Shown here piece by piece: positions 26,388 to 35,306 of a stretch of 64,000 nucleotides of DNA. A program made the position numbers and the translations under genes. Where the stretch lies: the NCBI RefSeq assembly GCF_000472965.1, contig NZ_KI421483.1, positions 272,702 to 336,701 on the forward strand, given 5' to 3'. Origin of the DNA: Bradyrhizobium murdochi. Its GTDB lineage: Bacteria > Pseudomonadota > Alphaproteobacteria > Rhizobiales > Xanthobacteraceae. Position 1 is the stretch's first letter, and every line of letters begins with the position of its first letter. Below the pieces are notes generated by a model. It searched no databases and had not been told where the DNA came from. It saw nothing but the letters and a program-made list of their open reading frames with translations.

Positions 26388-27368
26388 GTGAAGTCAAGAG
26401 TTGTCCGGTACGCCCTGTTTACCGTTCTGGCGGCGGTATCCGCCGTGGCCGGTCAGGCCCAAGCCCAGTCATGGCCGGAGAAGCCGATCACCTTCATCGT
26501 GCCGTTCGCGGCCGGCGGCGGTACCGACGCCTTTGCCCGCCCGTTGGCGGCTCAGCTCGACGCCCAATTGGGCAAGCGCGTGCTGATCGAAAACCGCGCG
26601 GGTGCCGGCGGCACCGTCGGCGCTTCCGCGGCGTCGAAGGCGGCGCCCGATGGCTACACCTTCTTCATGGGCGCGGCGCATCACGCCATTGCTCCTTCGC
26701 TCTATCCCAACCTCGACTACAACTTCGAGAAGGATTTTATTGCGGTGGCGCTGGTCGCGCGGCCGCCGCAGGTAGTGGTCGTCAATCCGGAAAAGGTTGC
26801 CGCCAAAACGCTGGCCGAGTTCATCGCCTACGCCAAAGCCAATCCGGGCAAATTGAACTATGGCTCCGCGGGCGCCGGCACCACGCATCATCTCGCGGGC
26901 GAACTGTTCAAGATTCTGACCAAGACCAATCTTCAGCACGTCCCGTATCGCGGGGCCGGCCCCGCGATGCAGGATCTCATCGCCGGCCACGTGCCTGTTG
27001 TCTTCGACGGGCTCGGCTCGTCGGCAGCACCGATGAGGGCCGGACAGTTGCGGGCGCTGGCCGTCGCGGCGCCAAAACGCGTGCCCGCATTCCCGGATCT
27101 TCCGACCGCCGCCGAAGCAGGCCTTCCCAGCTATGAAGTGTCGACCTGGTACGGCCTGTTCGCACCGAAGAACACGCCGCCGGCGATCGTCGAGCAGATG
27201 GCCAAGGAGGTGCAGAAGGCCATGCAGACGCCCGCCATCAAGGAAGCCTGGGAGCGCAACGGCTCCGACGTTCCTGATGTCGCCGGTCCTGCCTTCGCGA
27301 AAATGGTGTCGTCGGAAGTCGAGCGCTGGCGCAAGGTCGCGACCGAAGCGAACGTGAAGCTGGATTAG
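26388..27368 (+). CDS. Bug/TctC-family tricarboxylate-type solute receptor
   Basis: Periplasmic binding protein, 326 aa, of the tripartite tricarboxylate transporter receptor family. Signal peptide: KSRVVRYALFTVLAAVSAVAGQAQA. The mature start WPEKPITFIVPFAAGGGTDAFAR is the family hallmark, followed by LNYGSAGAGTTHHLAGELF and VPYRGAGPAMQDLIAGHV. GTG 26388 follows AGGAGA by 7 nt, so it is preferred over upstream frames. No tctA/tctB membrane genes are adjacent; such orphan receptors are very common in Burkholderiales and Bradyrhizobium and may share a membrane unit. The ligand is unknown. Confidence 0.92.
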   Translation: MKSRVVRYALFTVLAAVSAVAGQAQAQSWPEKPITFIVPFAAGGGTDAFARPLAAQLDAQLGKRVLIENRAGAGGTVGASAASKAAPDGYTFFMGAAHHAIAPSLYPNLDYNFEKDFIAVALVARPPQVVVVNPEKVAAKTLAEFIAYAKANPGKLNYGSAGAGTTHHLAGELFKILTKTNLQHVPYRGAGPAMQDLIAGHVPVVFDGLGSSAAPMRAGQLRALAVAAPKRVPAFPDLPTAAEAGLPSYEVSTWYGLFAPKNTPPAIVEQMAKEVQKAMQTPAIKEAWERNGSDVPDVAGPAFAKMVSSEVERWRKVATEANVKLD

Positions 27369-27452
27369 CCCGGCAGCCCAGGCGCGGCATCGTTTCATGA
27401 CGAGTTCGCCGCGCCGGGCTCGCCGGCTAGAGCTGGAAAACGCTCTAGTTCT

Positions 27453-27589
27453 ACTGCGTCATAACTTCTCAACCCTCATCCTGAGGAGCCCGCAGAGCGG
27501 GCGTCTCGAGGGATGTAGGCCACAGCAGCCGGGGCCTCATGGTTCGAGACGCGCTTCGCGCTCCTCACCATGAGGGTTTATGACGCAGT
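27453..27589. repeat. Palindromic intergenic repeat with nested arms
   Basis: Outer arms ACTGCGTCATAA / TTATGACGCAGT and inner arms AACCCTCAT ... GAGGAGC / GCTCCTC ... ATGAGGGTT, with CGTCTCGAG / GTTCGAGACG-like parts inside. It ends 4 bp from the stop of the TPR gene. Only one copy is seen in this window. Confidence 0.8.
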
Positions 27590-27593
27590 GGGG

Positions 27594-28463
27594 CTAGTTG
27601 CCGCCGCGCACGCCATAACGCATGAAGTCGTCATCGATTCCGGCCCGCAGCGTCTTCGCTGCGGAAATATCGGCATCGCCGCCAGCCTTGTCGCCGCTCT
27701 TGAGCCTGGCAAGCCCGCGCCCATAAAACGCACTCGCCAGCTTGGAATCGAGGCGTAGCGCGGCACTGAAATCATTGATCGCCGCGCCGGCTTCCCCCAT
27801 CTTCAAGTGAATCAGTCCGCGCGAATCATATGTGGCGGCGTCGTTCGGCCATGACTGAAGCACCTTGTTGCAGTCCTCAAGCGCCGCCTGCAACGAGCCG
27901 AGGATGGCCCGGGTCCAGCAGCGTCCGCTCCAGGCAGCTTCCAGATTGGGCTCAAGACGAATTGCCTCGTCGTAATCTCGCGCCGCGCGATCGTACTTGT
28001 GCTTTTTCAGGAGAACCCCGGCGCGGTTGACGAAAGCTCGGGCGTAATTCGGGTTGAGTTTGATCGCTTCGTCAAGAGATTTGAGGGCGAGGTCGTATGC
28101 GCCTTTCCTCAAGTAAGCCGCGCCGCGGTTGTTGAAGGGTTTTGCGTTAGTCGGATCGAGTTTGATCGATTGATCGAAATCCGGGAGAGCGCGGTCAACG
28201 TCCCCCGCTGCCGTATGGGCGTTGCCACGATTGTTATAGGCGATCGCAAGCGCCATCGTCGTACCCTGACCGGAGTCGATGAATGCCGTGCAACCATTGA
28301 TCCGGACTGCAAACGACGTGCGATCCGACCCGTTGCATAGCTGAATGTTTTCGAGATAGTCGCTCTTCTTGGGGGTCTGCGCGGCCGCCAGCGACGCCAG
28401 TAGCAGCAAGGCACAAGCAGGCGCGAGGCCCGGAATGACGCGCCGGCTCGCACTGCATTTCAT
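27594..28463 (-). CDS. Exported TPR-repeat protein
   Basis: 289-aa protein with a signal peptide (SRRVIPGLAPACALLLLASLAAAQ) and at least five tetratricopeptide repeats from about residue 75 to 275 (for example AIAYNNRGNAHTAAGDVDRAL, AKPFNNRGAAYLRKGAYDLAL, AATYDSRGLIHLKMGEAGAA). TPR proteins mediate protein-protein contacts; the partner is not known. CGGAGAGCC lies upstream of ATG 28463. It is downstream of the FecR-domain gene on the same strand (98-bp gap), so the two may be transcribed together. Confidence 0.88.
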   Translation of the reverse strand: MKCSASRRVIPGLAPACALLLLASLAAAQTPKKSDYLENIQLCNGSDRTSFAVRINGCTAFIDSGQGTTMALAIAYNNRGNAHTAAGDVDRALPDFDQSIKLDPTNAKPFNNRGAAYLRKGAYDLALKSLDEAIKLNPNYARAFVNRAGVLLKKHKYDRAARDYDEAIRLEPNLEAAWSGRCWTRAILGSLQAALEDCNKVLQSWPNDAATYDSRGLIHLKMGEAGAAINDFSAALRLDSKLASAFYGRGLARLKSGDKAGGDADISAAKTLRAGIDDDFMRYGVRGGN

Positions 28464-28561
28464 ATCAGGCTCTCCGATCTTGGCACTGGCGAATGGGCGG
28501 GGTCCTCGATTTTAACTCCTGGACCTCGATGGCTGACAGCTCACTCGCACAGCTAATGGAC

Positions 28562-29209
28562 CTAGCATCCCCGACAGATGTTCAGATTTGATTTTGGATA
28601 CGGCTTTTCGTCGGGTTGCTGTACCGCTGACGCTGCCGGCTTTCGCGTGACCCTGCTTTTGCCTTCTTCAATGAGCGTCGAAAATCTGACTGTCCCATCA
28701 TCCGAAATTTCGACGCGTGGCGTGGTGCCGCGAATGCCCATGGTCGCGACCGGGGTGTCGACTTTCATATCGCCGGTCTTCGCGACTTTGCCTGCGACAA
28801 AGGTGAAGGTTCCCTTGGTTAGACTGAACAAGGTCGCGTTGGATTGACTATTTGGATCGTACACGAACTCGTTCAAAACCATGCGCGCGTTGTTCGACAG
28901 ATTGAAGGACGTGCCGTCGGTGAAGTTGATGCCGACCCGACCGTCAGCGCCGGTCGCAACTGCATCGCCCTGATAGACGAGATCACCTACCTTCGCCTGA
29001 CCAGCCTGACCTGAGGTGCTCGCCTGAATGACTGCCGCACTCGCACGTTCAATCGTGACCGAACCCGTGGCGACAACAACTTTCCCAATCGGCTTCGACG
29101 CGAAATCCTGAACGGCGGGCCTGACTTGCGCGTGAGCCGGCCCGGCGAAAAAGCCGGCTGTCGCCAGAACGAAGCCTGTCATCAATGCGGCAATCGCATG
29201 CGTGCACAT
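28562..29209 (-). CDS. Exported FecR-domain protein
   Basis: 215-aa protein with a signal peptide (AIAALMTGFVLATAGFFAGPAHA) and a FecR domain (about 60-190: GDLVYQGDAVATGADGRVGINFTDGTSF, then VATMGIRGTTPRV). It has no anti-sigma transmembrane segment, so it is unlike the classical FecR regulator and more like the free periplasmic FecR-domain proteins found near large surface proteins. GGGGGG precedes ATG 29209. It is divergent from the VCBS-repeat gene, with a shared 298-bp promoter region. A role with that surface protein is inference. Confidence 0.85.
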   Translation of the reverse strand: MCTHAIAALMTGFVLATAGFFAGPAHAQVRPAVQDFASKPIGKVVVATGSVTIERASAAVIQASTSGQAGQAKVGDLVYQGDAVATGADGRVGINFTDGTSFNLSNNARMVLNEFVYDPNSQSNATLFSLTKGTFTFVAGKVAKTGDMKVDTPVATMGIRGTTPRVEISDDGTVRFSTLIEEGKSRVTRKPAASAVQQPDEKPYPKSNLNICRGC

Positions 29210-29507
29210 GATCCCCCCTTTCTGAGAAGATCCTGTCCGAGAGACCGCTCACGGGGCTGTTTGAACCGCCGGTCAAGACGACCTTAGACCCGATGCCGGG
29301 GGAAGGCATCATCTACCGCTCGCTCAAAAGGATTACTCCTTTTGAGCCTACAGCCTAATGGCCATGGATTGGGCTAACCTTGAGTCAGGACATTTCGGCG
29401 GCTAGCCAGCGAGGGCTGGCCGCGCAAGATATTTTGACCTCACGGGCTGGACATAACCAGACCCCACGACAAATCGCACGCGGCAAGTTGCAAACGGGGT
29501 TGGAGCC

Positions 29508-32081
29508 ATGCTCGTTGGGGCCCACGCCGAGGCCGGAGACGAAGGTAAGGCCGCTGCGGCCTCGCTTCACCAAGTTGTCGGCAACCATCAGACCGCCGCC
29601 GATTCCGGTACCCTCAGGCGTGCGACCCGCACTGCCGCTCAAGCCGCGGTCGGCGATCCGCAAACTCGGGCGCATGCCGGCAGGTTCGGCATGCTGTGGC
29701 TCACAGCACTGACGTTCTCGCTTATGAAGGAGGCCCGGGCCGCCGACCCTGACGTCACGTTCCTGGACGACGGCAACATCACATACAAGGACCTCGAGCA
29801 TGGCGCATTCGAGCTGGTCACCAAGGAGGTGATCCCTCGACACTTCCTCGTCGACGATCCCGGACAGACTATCATCCTGCGTTCGCAGGGGTCCACGATC
29901 AGCGTGACTCAGAGCACGAATTCCGCCGCGCGAATGGCTGAATTACAAGCGGCCCAGCAGGAAGCGCTCGCCACCTACGAGAAGGGACTGGGGTCGACGG
30001 GATCAGGCACGCCTCCTCCCCTGGAGCGACTGCCGGTGCAACCGATCAATTTCATTGAGATTGATGATTCTGCCCCGGAGCAGGATTTGCCGGCTTTGCC
30101 CGCGGTGATCCTCGCATCAGCCCCGGAGATGATTATCGGACAGCTGCCGCCTCCCCCGCCGGTGCCGCCGACGCTGAATGCGGTGATCGGGCCGACCGAA
30201 ATTGACACCTCGGTCTTTGACGTCTTCACCGCGTCAAGCGGCACTTTCCTTGCCAGCAGTCCCAACAGTGCCGCGACACTGACCTTCGGTGTGAGCGGAG
30301 GAACAGCCGGCAGCACCGTACTCGACGGGACAACGTACAATGTATCGAAGGCTGGCCCCTACGGCACGCTTTATGTCGACAGCATGACCGGCGCCTATAC
30401 GTTCGTTCCGGATAATGACGCGATCAACGCGCTGACCGAACCCACCACCACTGATTTCACTATTACCGTATTTGACGGGACGCTCTCGGCCAATCAAACC
30501 TTTACGATCGCCATCAACGGCACCAACGACGCGGCCATCGTCTCCGGCGCCACTGACGCCACGGTGATCGAGGCCAGCGGCCTCGCCAACGCATCACTCG
30601 GCGCGCCGAGCGCCAGCGGAACGCTCACCAGCATCGACGTCGACAACGCGCCCAATACTTTCACTGCAGTCAGCACTCCGACCGCGAGCGCGGAGGGCTT
30701 CGGCACCTTCACGATGACGACGGCCGGCGTGTGGACCTACACCATCGATGATTCCAGCAGCGCGGTCCAGGCCCTCAACGTCGGCGACACGCTGACCGAC
30801 TCCTTCACGGTGACTACCATCGACGGCACCCCACAGGTGGTGACGGTCATCATCAACGGCACCAACGATGCAGCGGTCATTTCCGGCACTACTACCGGCT
30901 CAGTGACCGAGGACGGTGGCACCAAGTGCGACTTGCCGACCACGACCGGCACACTCACAGTTACCGATGTCGATAACGCGCCCGGTTTTGTGGCGGTCAA
31001 CTGCCCGACAGCCAGCGATGCCGGCTACGGCACCTTCACGATGACGGCAGACGGCGTGTGGACCTACACGCTCGACGACAGCAACTGCGCGGTGCAGGCA
31101 CTTAATGTCGGAGACAAGCTGACAGACACTTTCAAGGTGACTTCCCTGGACGGCACTGTGCAGCTGGTGACGGTTACCATCAATGGCACCAACGACGCCG
31201 CCATCATTTGCGGAACCAAGGAAGGGTCGGTCATCGAGGCTGGCGGCGTGGCCAATTCGGTATCTTGTAAACCAACTGCGACCGGCACGCTCACCGACAC
31301 CGACGTTGACAATACTCCCAACACCTTTGCGGCGATCGACTCGCCAAAGGCGAGCGCGGGTGGCTACGGCACCTTCACCATGACGTCGGATGGCGTCTGG
31401 ACCTACACGCTCGATAACACCAATTGCGAAGTGCAAGCGCTCAACGATTGCGACACGCTAACCGACTGCTTTACAGTGACCACCATCGACGGCACCCCGC
31501 AGGTGGTGACAATCACCATCAACGGCGCCAACGACGCCGCCGTCATTTGTGGCGCCACGACCGGCTCAGTAACCGAAGCTGGCGCTTGCACATATGGTAC
31601 GCCGTTCGCCACCGGCACGCTCACCGATACCGACGTCGACAACACGCCCAACACCTTCACGGCAGTGTGCTCGCCGATGGCGAGCAATGCCGGCTATGGC
31701 ACCTTCACGATGACGGCGGATGGCGTCTGGACCTACGAGCTCGGCAACGCCAATTGCGAAGTGCAGGCGCTCAACGACTGCGACACGCTGACCGACACCT
31801 TCACGGTGACCACCATCGACGACACCGCACAGGTGGTGACAATCACCATCAACGGCGCCAACGACACGTTCCACTTCAAGGACAATATGTCCGACGTCAG
31901 CACTTCGGGTGTCATCGACCTTGCAGAGAGCGCCCCGGCGTCAATCAGTTCCCAGGAAGACGCTGCAGGACCGCCAGCGATTTCAGAGGCAGCCAATACG
32001 ATCGACTCGTCCGACAGTTTCGTTTGGAATCAGCCGGGCAACGCTGTCACTACCCACGCGCCCCAGGATCTGATCGTGTGA
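29508..32081 (+). CDS. VCBS-repeat surface/adhesin-type protein with cysteine-rich repeats
   Basis: 857-aa protein. The N-terminal ~150 residues carry a hydrophobic stretch (GMLWLTALTFSLMKEARAADP, from about 61) and the conserved TFLDDGNITYKDL region; a Pro-rich linker (about 205-225) follows. A first cadherin-like unit (about 230-335) is followed by four VCBS repeats of 109-113 aa (see 30516-31850), each ending in TINGxNDA. VCBS proteins are usually secreted adhesins. All 13 cysteines lie between residues 474 and 758, in repeats 2-4; the rest has none. That is odd for this family. GGAG lies 3 nt before ATG 29508; a start at residue 62 would remove the basic leader. No export genes are adjacent. 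Confidence 0.85.
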   Translation: MLVGAHAEAGDEGKAAAASLHQVVGNHQTAADSGTLRRATRTAAQAAVGDPQTRAHAGRFGMLWLTALTFSLMKEARAADPDVTFLDDGNITYKDLEHGAFELVTKEVIPRHFLVDDPGQTIILRSQGSTISVTQSTNSAARMAELQAAQQEALATYEKGLGSTGSGTPPPLERLPVQPINFIEIDDSAPEQDLPALPAVILASAPEMIIGQLPPPPPVPPTLNAVIGPTEIDTSVFDVFTASSGTFLASSPNSAATLTFGVSGGTAGSTVLDGTTYNVSKAGPYGTLYVDSMTGAYTFVPDNDAINALTEPTTTDFTITVFDGTLSANQTFTIAINGTNDAAIVSGATDATVIEASGLANASLGAPSASGTLTSIDVDNAPNTFTAVSTPTASAEGFGTFTMTTAGVWTYTIDDSSSAVQALNVGDTLTDSFTVTTIDGTPQVVTVIINGTNDAAVISGTTTGSVTEDGGTKCDLPTTTGTLTVTDVDNAPGFVAVNCPTASDAGYGTFTMTADGVWTYTLDDSNCAVQALNVGDKLTDTFKVTSLDGTVQLVTVTINGTNDAAIICGTKEGSVIEAGGVANSVSCKPTATGTLTDTDVDNTPNTFAAIDSPKASAGGYGTFTMTSDGVWTYTLDNTNCEVQALNDCDTLTDCFTVTTIDGTPQVVTITINGANDAAVICGATTGSVTEAGACTYGTPFATGTLTDTDVDNTPNTFTAVCSPMASNAGYGTFTMTADGVWTYELGNANCEVQALNDCDTLTDTFTVTTIDDTAQVVTITINGANDTFHFKDNMSDVSTSGVIDLAESAPASISSQEDAAGPPAISEAANTIDSSDSFVWNQPGNAVTTHAPQDLIV
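30516..31850 (+). repeat. Four tandem VCBS-repeat units inside the coding sequence
   Basis: Unit boundaries, taken at the AAC/AAT codon of the NG(T/A)NDA motif, are 30516, 30855, 31182, 31521 and 31851. This gives units of 339, 327, 339 and 330 bp. Shared parts include GYGTFTMTxDGVWTYTLD and VQALN..DTLTDxFTVTTIDGTPQVVT. Units 2-4 replace Ser/Gly at repeated positions by Cys. Confidence 0.85.
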
Positions 32082-32130
32082 CGGAGTGGCGCCGATTGCA
32101 GCGCCGCCATTTCCGTATCTCACGCGGCGC

Positions 32131-33123
32131 TCACTTCGCTTCGCTCGCCTTGATTCCCGAGCTTTCAACGAGCTTGGCCACACGCGTTAGATCGCTGGCG
32201 AACAGGCGCGCGTGCGCCTCGGGCGACAGCTCGTTTTCGGGAAACGGCAAGGTACCGAGCTGCTTCAGTTTCTCCAGCAGCGTCGGGTCGGCCAGTGCTG
32301 CACGGAGCGCTGAATTCAGCGCGCCGATGGTCTCCTTGGGCGTGCCCTTCGCGACGTACAGTCCATGCCACATCGAGTAGCTGACCTCGGGCATGCCAAG
32401 CTCGGCGGTGGTCGGCACGTCCTTCAATTGTTCGAGCCGCTCCGGCGAGGTGATGGCGATGCCGTGCAGCGTTCCGGCCTGGATCTGCGGCAGCGCGTTG
32501 GTTACCTGATCCCACAAAAGATCTATCTGCCCCGCCAGCAGATCGGATATGGCCGGCGCCGATCCGCGATAGGCCGCGACCGTGGGCTTGAAGCCGAGCA
32601 CATTGCCCATCATCACGGCGCACAAATGACTGTTGGTCCCGAGGCCGCCATGCGCGAAGTTCGCCTTGTCGCGTTGCGCCTTGATCCAGTCCACAAAGTC
32701 CTTCGGCCCCGCGCCGGGGATCGACTTGCGGCCAATTAGAACCATCGGCGCGTTGTTGACGAGGCCGACCGGCTCAAACGCCGTTTTGGTATCATAGCGC
32801 AGGTTGGTGAACAGGCTGGGAGCCGCAAGCAGCGCGACGTGATTGATGAGGATCGTGGTGCCGTCAGGCGCCGATCGGGCCACGCGATCATTGGCCAGCG
32901 TGCTGCCGCCTCCGACCACGTTCTCGATAATGACGGTCTGGCCGAGCGTGCGCGACATCCGCTCGCCGATCAGACGCGCGACGGTGTCGGTGCCGCCGCC
33001 CGCCGCAAAGGGCACCACCAGTGTCACCGTCTTGGCGGACGATTGCGCGTGCGCCTGTGGCGAGAGTGCCGCAACCAGCAGGCCGAGGCTCATGATTACA
33101 CGTCTGAAGGGTAAATCGATCAC
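32131..33123 (-). CDS. Bug/TctC-family solute receptor (second)
   Basis: Periplasmic receptor, 330 aa. Signal peptide: LPFRRVIMSLGLLVAALSPQAHAQ. The mature start VTLVVPFAAGGGTDTVARLIGERM and NFAHGGLGTNSHLCAVMMGN are family features. The start GTG 33123 lies 8 nt after TGGGAGG, better than any upstream frame. Like the receptor at 26388 it has no adjacent membrane partners. It is divergent from dgoK, so it could bring a sugar-acid substrate to that pathway, but this is weak inference. The ligand is unknown. Confidence 0.9.
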   Translation of the reverse strand: MIDLPFRRVIMSLGLLVAALSPQAHAQSSAKTVTLVVPFAAGGGTDTVARLIGERMSRTLGQTVIIENVVGGGSTLANDRVARSAPDGTTILINHVALLAAPSLFTNLRYDTKTAFEPVGLVNNAPMVLIGRKSIPGAGPKDFVDWIKAQRDKANFAHGGLGTNSHLCAVMMGNVLGFKPTVAAYRGSAPAISDLLAGQIDLLWDQVTNALPQIQAGTLHGIAITSPERLEQLKDVPTTAELGMPEVSYSMWHGLYVAKGTPKETIGALNSALRAALADPTLLEKLKQLGTLPFPENELSPEAHARLFASDLTRVAKLVESSGIKASEAK

Positions 33124-33342
33124 GACGGCGTCCTCCCAAGTCATTCTTTTTGTTGTGATGCCGCGTTGTCGCGGACGTGTGCTCATTGGCAAAGCCACGC
33201 CGCAGCAACGGCCTGGCTCCGCATGACCTCGGATCATGCTGATTGCGCTTCCGCAAATCAAATGGAAAGCGAGCGTAGCTCGCCGGCAGATTGGCGTGAT
33301 ACCATGTCCTCAAGGCGCAGATGGCATCAGGACGGATTTGAA

Positions 33343-34254
33343 ATGAGCGAGGCTGCATATGTTGCGGTCGATTGGGGCACGAGCAGTTTTCGGCTTTGGC
33401 TGGTCGACCGGACCGGCAACGTGCTGGGGGAGCGGCGCAGCCACGAGGGCATGATGGCTGCAGGCAAGCTTGGCTTCGCAACCGTGCTGCGATCGCATCT
33501 GGAAGCCGTCGGCGCCGCGGACGGGCTGCCTGTTGTCATCTGCGGCATGGCCGGCGCCCGGCAGGGGTGGATCGAAGCCGGATATGTCGAGACGCCGGCG
33601 CGGCTCGCATCGCTCCTGAAGCAGGCCGTCGTGGTGCCAGGACAGGACCGTGACATCCGCATCCTCCCGGGAATAGCGCAACGAGACCCCAAGGCGCCGG
33701 ACGTCATGCGGGGCGAGGAGACACAGTTGCTCGGTGCCTTGGGCGTCGATGCGGCTGACGAGGCGCTTGTCTGCATGCCGGGCACCCATTCGAAATGGGT
33801 CAGGGCGAAGGGCGGCACCGTCGAGCGCTTCGCCACGTTCATGACGGGCGAGCTGTTCGACGTCGTGTCGCGCGAAACGATCCTGTCCCACGCGGTGGCC
33901 GGCGCCGATGAAGCCGAAGATGTCGACGCATTCAAGTCGGCAGTCATTGCCGCCTTTGAGGCGCCAGCGTTCGCTGCCAATCTGTTGTTCCAGGTGCGAT
34001 CGGGTCAGCTCCTCTATGGCGGCAAGCCATCCTCGGCCCGCGAAAAAATATCGGGCACGCTCATTGGCCTTGAACTGGCGGCGGGGCTCGCCGAAGCGCC
34101 CAAGGCGGGCATCACGCTAGTGGCGTCAGGAAGGCTCCAGATGCTTTACCAATTGGCGTTTGATACGGTTTCCGTTCCCGTCCGATCAATCGGTGCCGAG
34201 GATGCGGTCCGTCGCGGCCTTGCAATGGCCGCTCACTCGATTTGGAACGTATGA
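33343..34254 (+). CDS. dgoK: 2-dehydro-3-deoxygalactonokinase
   Basis: 303-aa kinase of the DgoK family, phosphorylating 2-keto-3-deoxygalactonate in the De Ley-Doudoroff pathway of galactose/galactonate breakdown. The N-terminal ATP-binding motif is AYVAVDWGTSSFRLWLVD, and CGMAGARQGW, MRGEETQLLGAL and CMPGTHSKWV are characteristic of the family. ATG 33343 follows AGGACGG; the longer frame upstream lacks support. It overlaps or abuts dgoA, the next enzyme. No dgoD dehydratase or dgoR is in the window, so the earlier steps must be encoded elsewhere. Confidence 0.92.
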   Translation: MSEAAYVAVDWGTSSFRLWLVDRTGNVLGERRSHEGMMAAGKLGFATVLRSHLEAVGAADGLPVVICGMAGARQGWIEAGYVETPARLASLLKQAVVVPGQDRDIRILPGIAQRDPKAPDVMRGEETQLLGALGVDAADEALVCMPGTHSKWVRAKGGTVERFATFMTGELFDVVSRETILSHAVAGADEAEDVDAFKSAVIAAFEAPAFAANLLFQVRSGQLLYGGKPSSAREKISGTLIGLELAAGLAEAPKAGITLVASGRLQMLYQLAFDTVSVPVRSIGAEDAVRRGLAMAAHSIWNV

Positions 34255-34265
34255 AGGATCAGACG

Positions 34266-34901
34266 ATGAGCGTTGTCCCATTTCCCCCGATGAAGCGTCC
34301 GCTGGTCGCGATCCTGCGCGGCGTGAGACCCGAAGAGGCGGAGGATATCGTCAGCGTGCTGATCGACAGCGGCATGACGGCGATCGAGATCCCGCTCAAC
34401 TCGCCGGAGCCGTTCCGCTCCATCGAGATCGCCGTCAGGAAGGCGTCCGCCGGAATCCTGGTTGGGGCTGGCACGGTCTTGACGCTGGACGATGTCGCCC
34501 GGCTCCACGACGTCGGTGGCCGGCTTCTCGTAACTCCCAACGTCGACCCTGAAATCATTGCCAGCGCGCGGGCACGCGGCATGGTCACGATGCCCGGCGT
34601 CTTTACCCCGACGGAGGCGCTGCTTGCCGCCAAGGCTGGCGCCTCAAGCCTCAAATTCTTTCCCGCGAGCGTGCTTGGCGCGGCGGGCATCACCGCGATC
34701 CGCGCTGTTCTCCCCGCGGACCTGATGATCGCCGCCGTCGGCGGCGTCTCCGACAAGAACTTCGTGGATTACACGAAGGCCGGCATTCTGGCGTTCGGCC
34801 TCGGCAGCAGCCTCTACAAGCCTGGCATGACGGCGGCGGAAGTAGCCGCGCGCGCCAAGGCAACGATTGAGGCGTATGACTTGGCTGTTCAACAGCGGTA
34901 G
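34266..34901 (+). CDS. dgoA: 2-dehydro-3-deoxy-6-phosphogalactonate aldolase
   Basis: 211-aa class I KDPG/KDPGal aldolase, cleaving the product of DgoK to pyruvate and glyceraldehyde 3-phosphate. The barrel shows PLVAILRGVRPEEA, GMTAIEIPLNSPEP, VGAGTVLT, LVTPNVDPEI and LKFFPASVLG with the Schiff-base Lys. ATG 34266 has AAGGAT 7 nt upstream; ATG 34251, which overlaps the dgoK stop as ATGA, is an alternative. Adjacency to dgoK makes the galactonate function more likely than the KDPG one. Confidence 0.93.
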   Translation: MSVVPFPPMKRPLVAILRGVRPEEAEDIVSVLIDSGMTAIEIPLNSPEPFRSIEIAVRKASAGILVGAGTVLTLDDVARLHDVGGRLLVTPNVDPEIIASARARGMVTMPGVFTPTEALLAAKAGASSLKFFPASVLGAAGITAIRAVLPADLMIAAVGGVSDKNFVDYTKAGILAFGLGSSLYKPGMTAAEVAARAKATIEAYDLAVQQR

Positions 34902-34966
34902 GACCGGCCCGCCGTCGCTTGCCCTCCGTCGCGCGTATGCCGCGCCGAAGCGCACGCGAAGGCGGA

Positions 34967-34979
34967 TGGCGGAGAGAGT
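34967..34979 (+). repeat. tRNA-Ser 3'-end-like direct repeat, copy 1
   Basis: TGGCGGAGAGAGT, identical to the first 13 nt (plus-strand reading) of the tRNA-Ser gene at 44659, in the same orientation. It lies 65 bp after dgoA, in a 405-bp gap before dctQ that otherwise holds only the hairpin at 35086. It could be an old attachment-site remnant; 13 nt alone is weak evidence. Confidence 0.45.
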
Positions 34980-35085
34980 TACCTGGAATCCAACGTTCTC
35001 CATCTGCGGTCGGGTACCCGCCCCGGCGCGGACCGTGCTGGCGAAACGTGTGAGTTCGAAAAGTGCCCAGGACCAGACATTCGAC

Positions 35086-35110
35086 CCCTGCGGGCGGCTA
35101 ACCCGCAGGG
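35086..35110. terminator. Strong hairpin between dgoA and dctQ
   Basis: CCCTGCGGG (35086-35094) pairs perfectly with CCCGCAGGG (35102-35110) around a 7-nt loop. It is about 185 bp after dgoA and has no T-tract, so it may be a factor-dependent terminator or a processing stem. The rest of 34902-35306 holds no gene I can support. Confidence 0.45.
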
Positions 35111-35306
35111 ACTTCTGTGCATTTGTTTGTCGCCGTGGAATTGCTTTTCTGCCTAATTGTGCATCGCAATCCTGAACCGATCGCCGCGGCCATTCATCCG
35201 CTGGCACCCAGACGGCCGCTAAGCTAGCATTGGGATCATTTGAATGGAGCGGTGGCGCGCACTCCTATAGGGAAGTCCAAGGCGGGCGCCGTCTGGGCAT
35301 ACTGCA

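Noticed and set aside
28160..28185. TTGATCGATTGATC sequence resembling an FNR box
   Set aside because: It is inside the TPR coding sequence and lacks the TTGAT-N4-ATCAA symmetry.
30516..31850. Tandem repeat considered as a CRISPR-like or satellite array
   Set aside because: The unit is 327-339 bp, in frame, and encodes VCBS domains; there are no short spacers.
34867..35207. Open frames on both strands between dgoA and dctQ
   Set aside because: No ribosome binding site and no recognisable fold; they cross the tRNA-like repeat and the hairpin.
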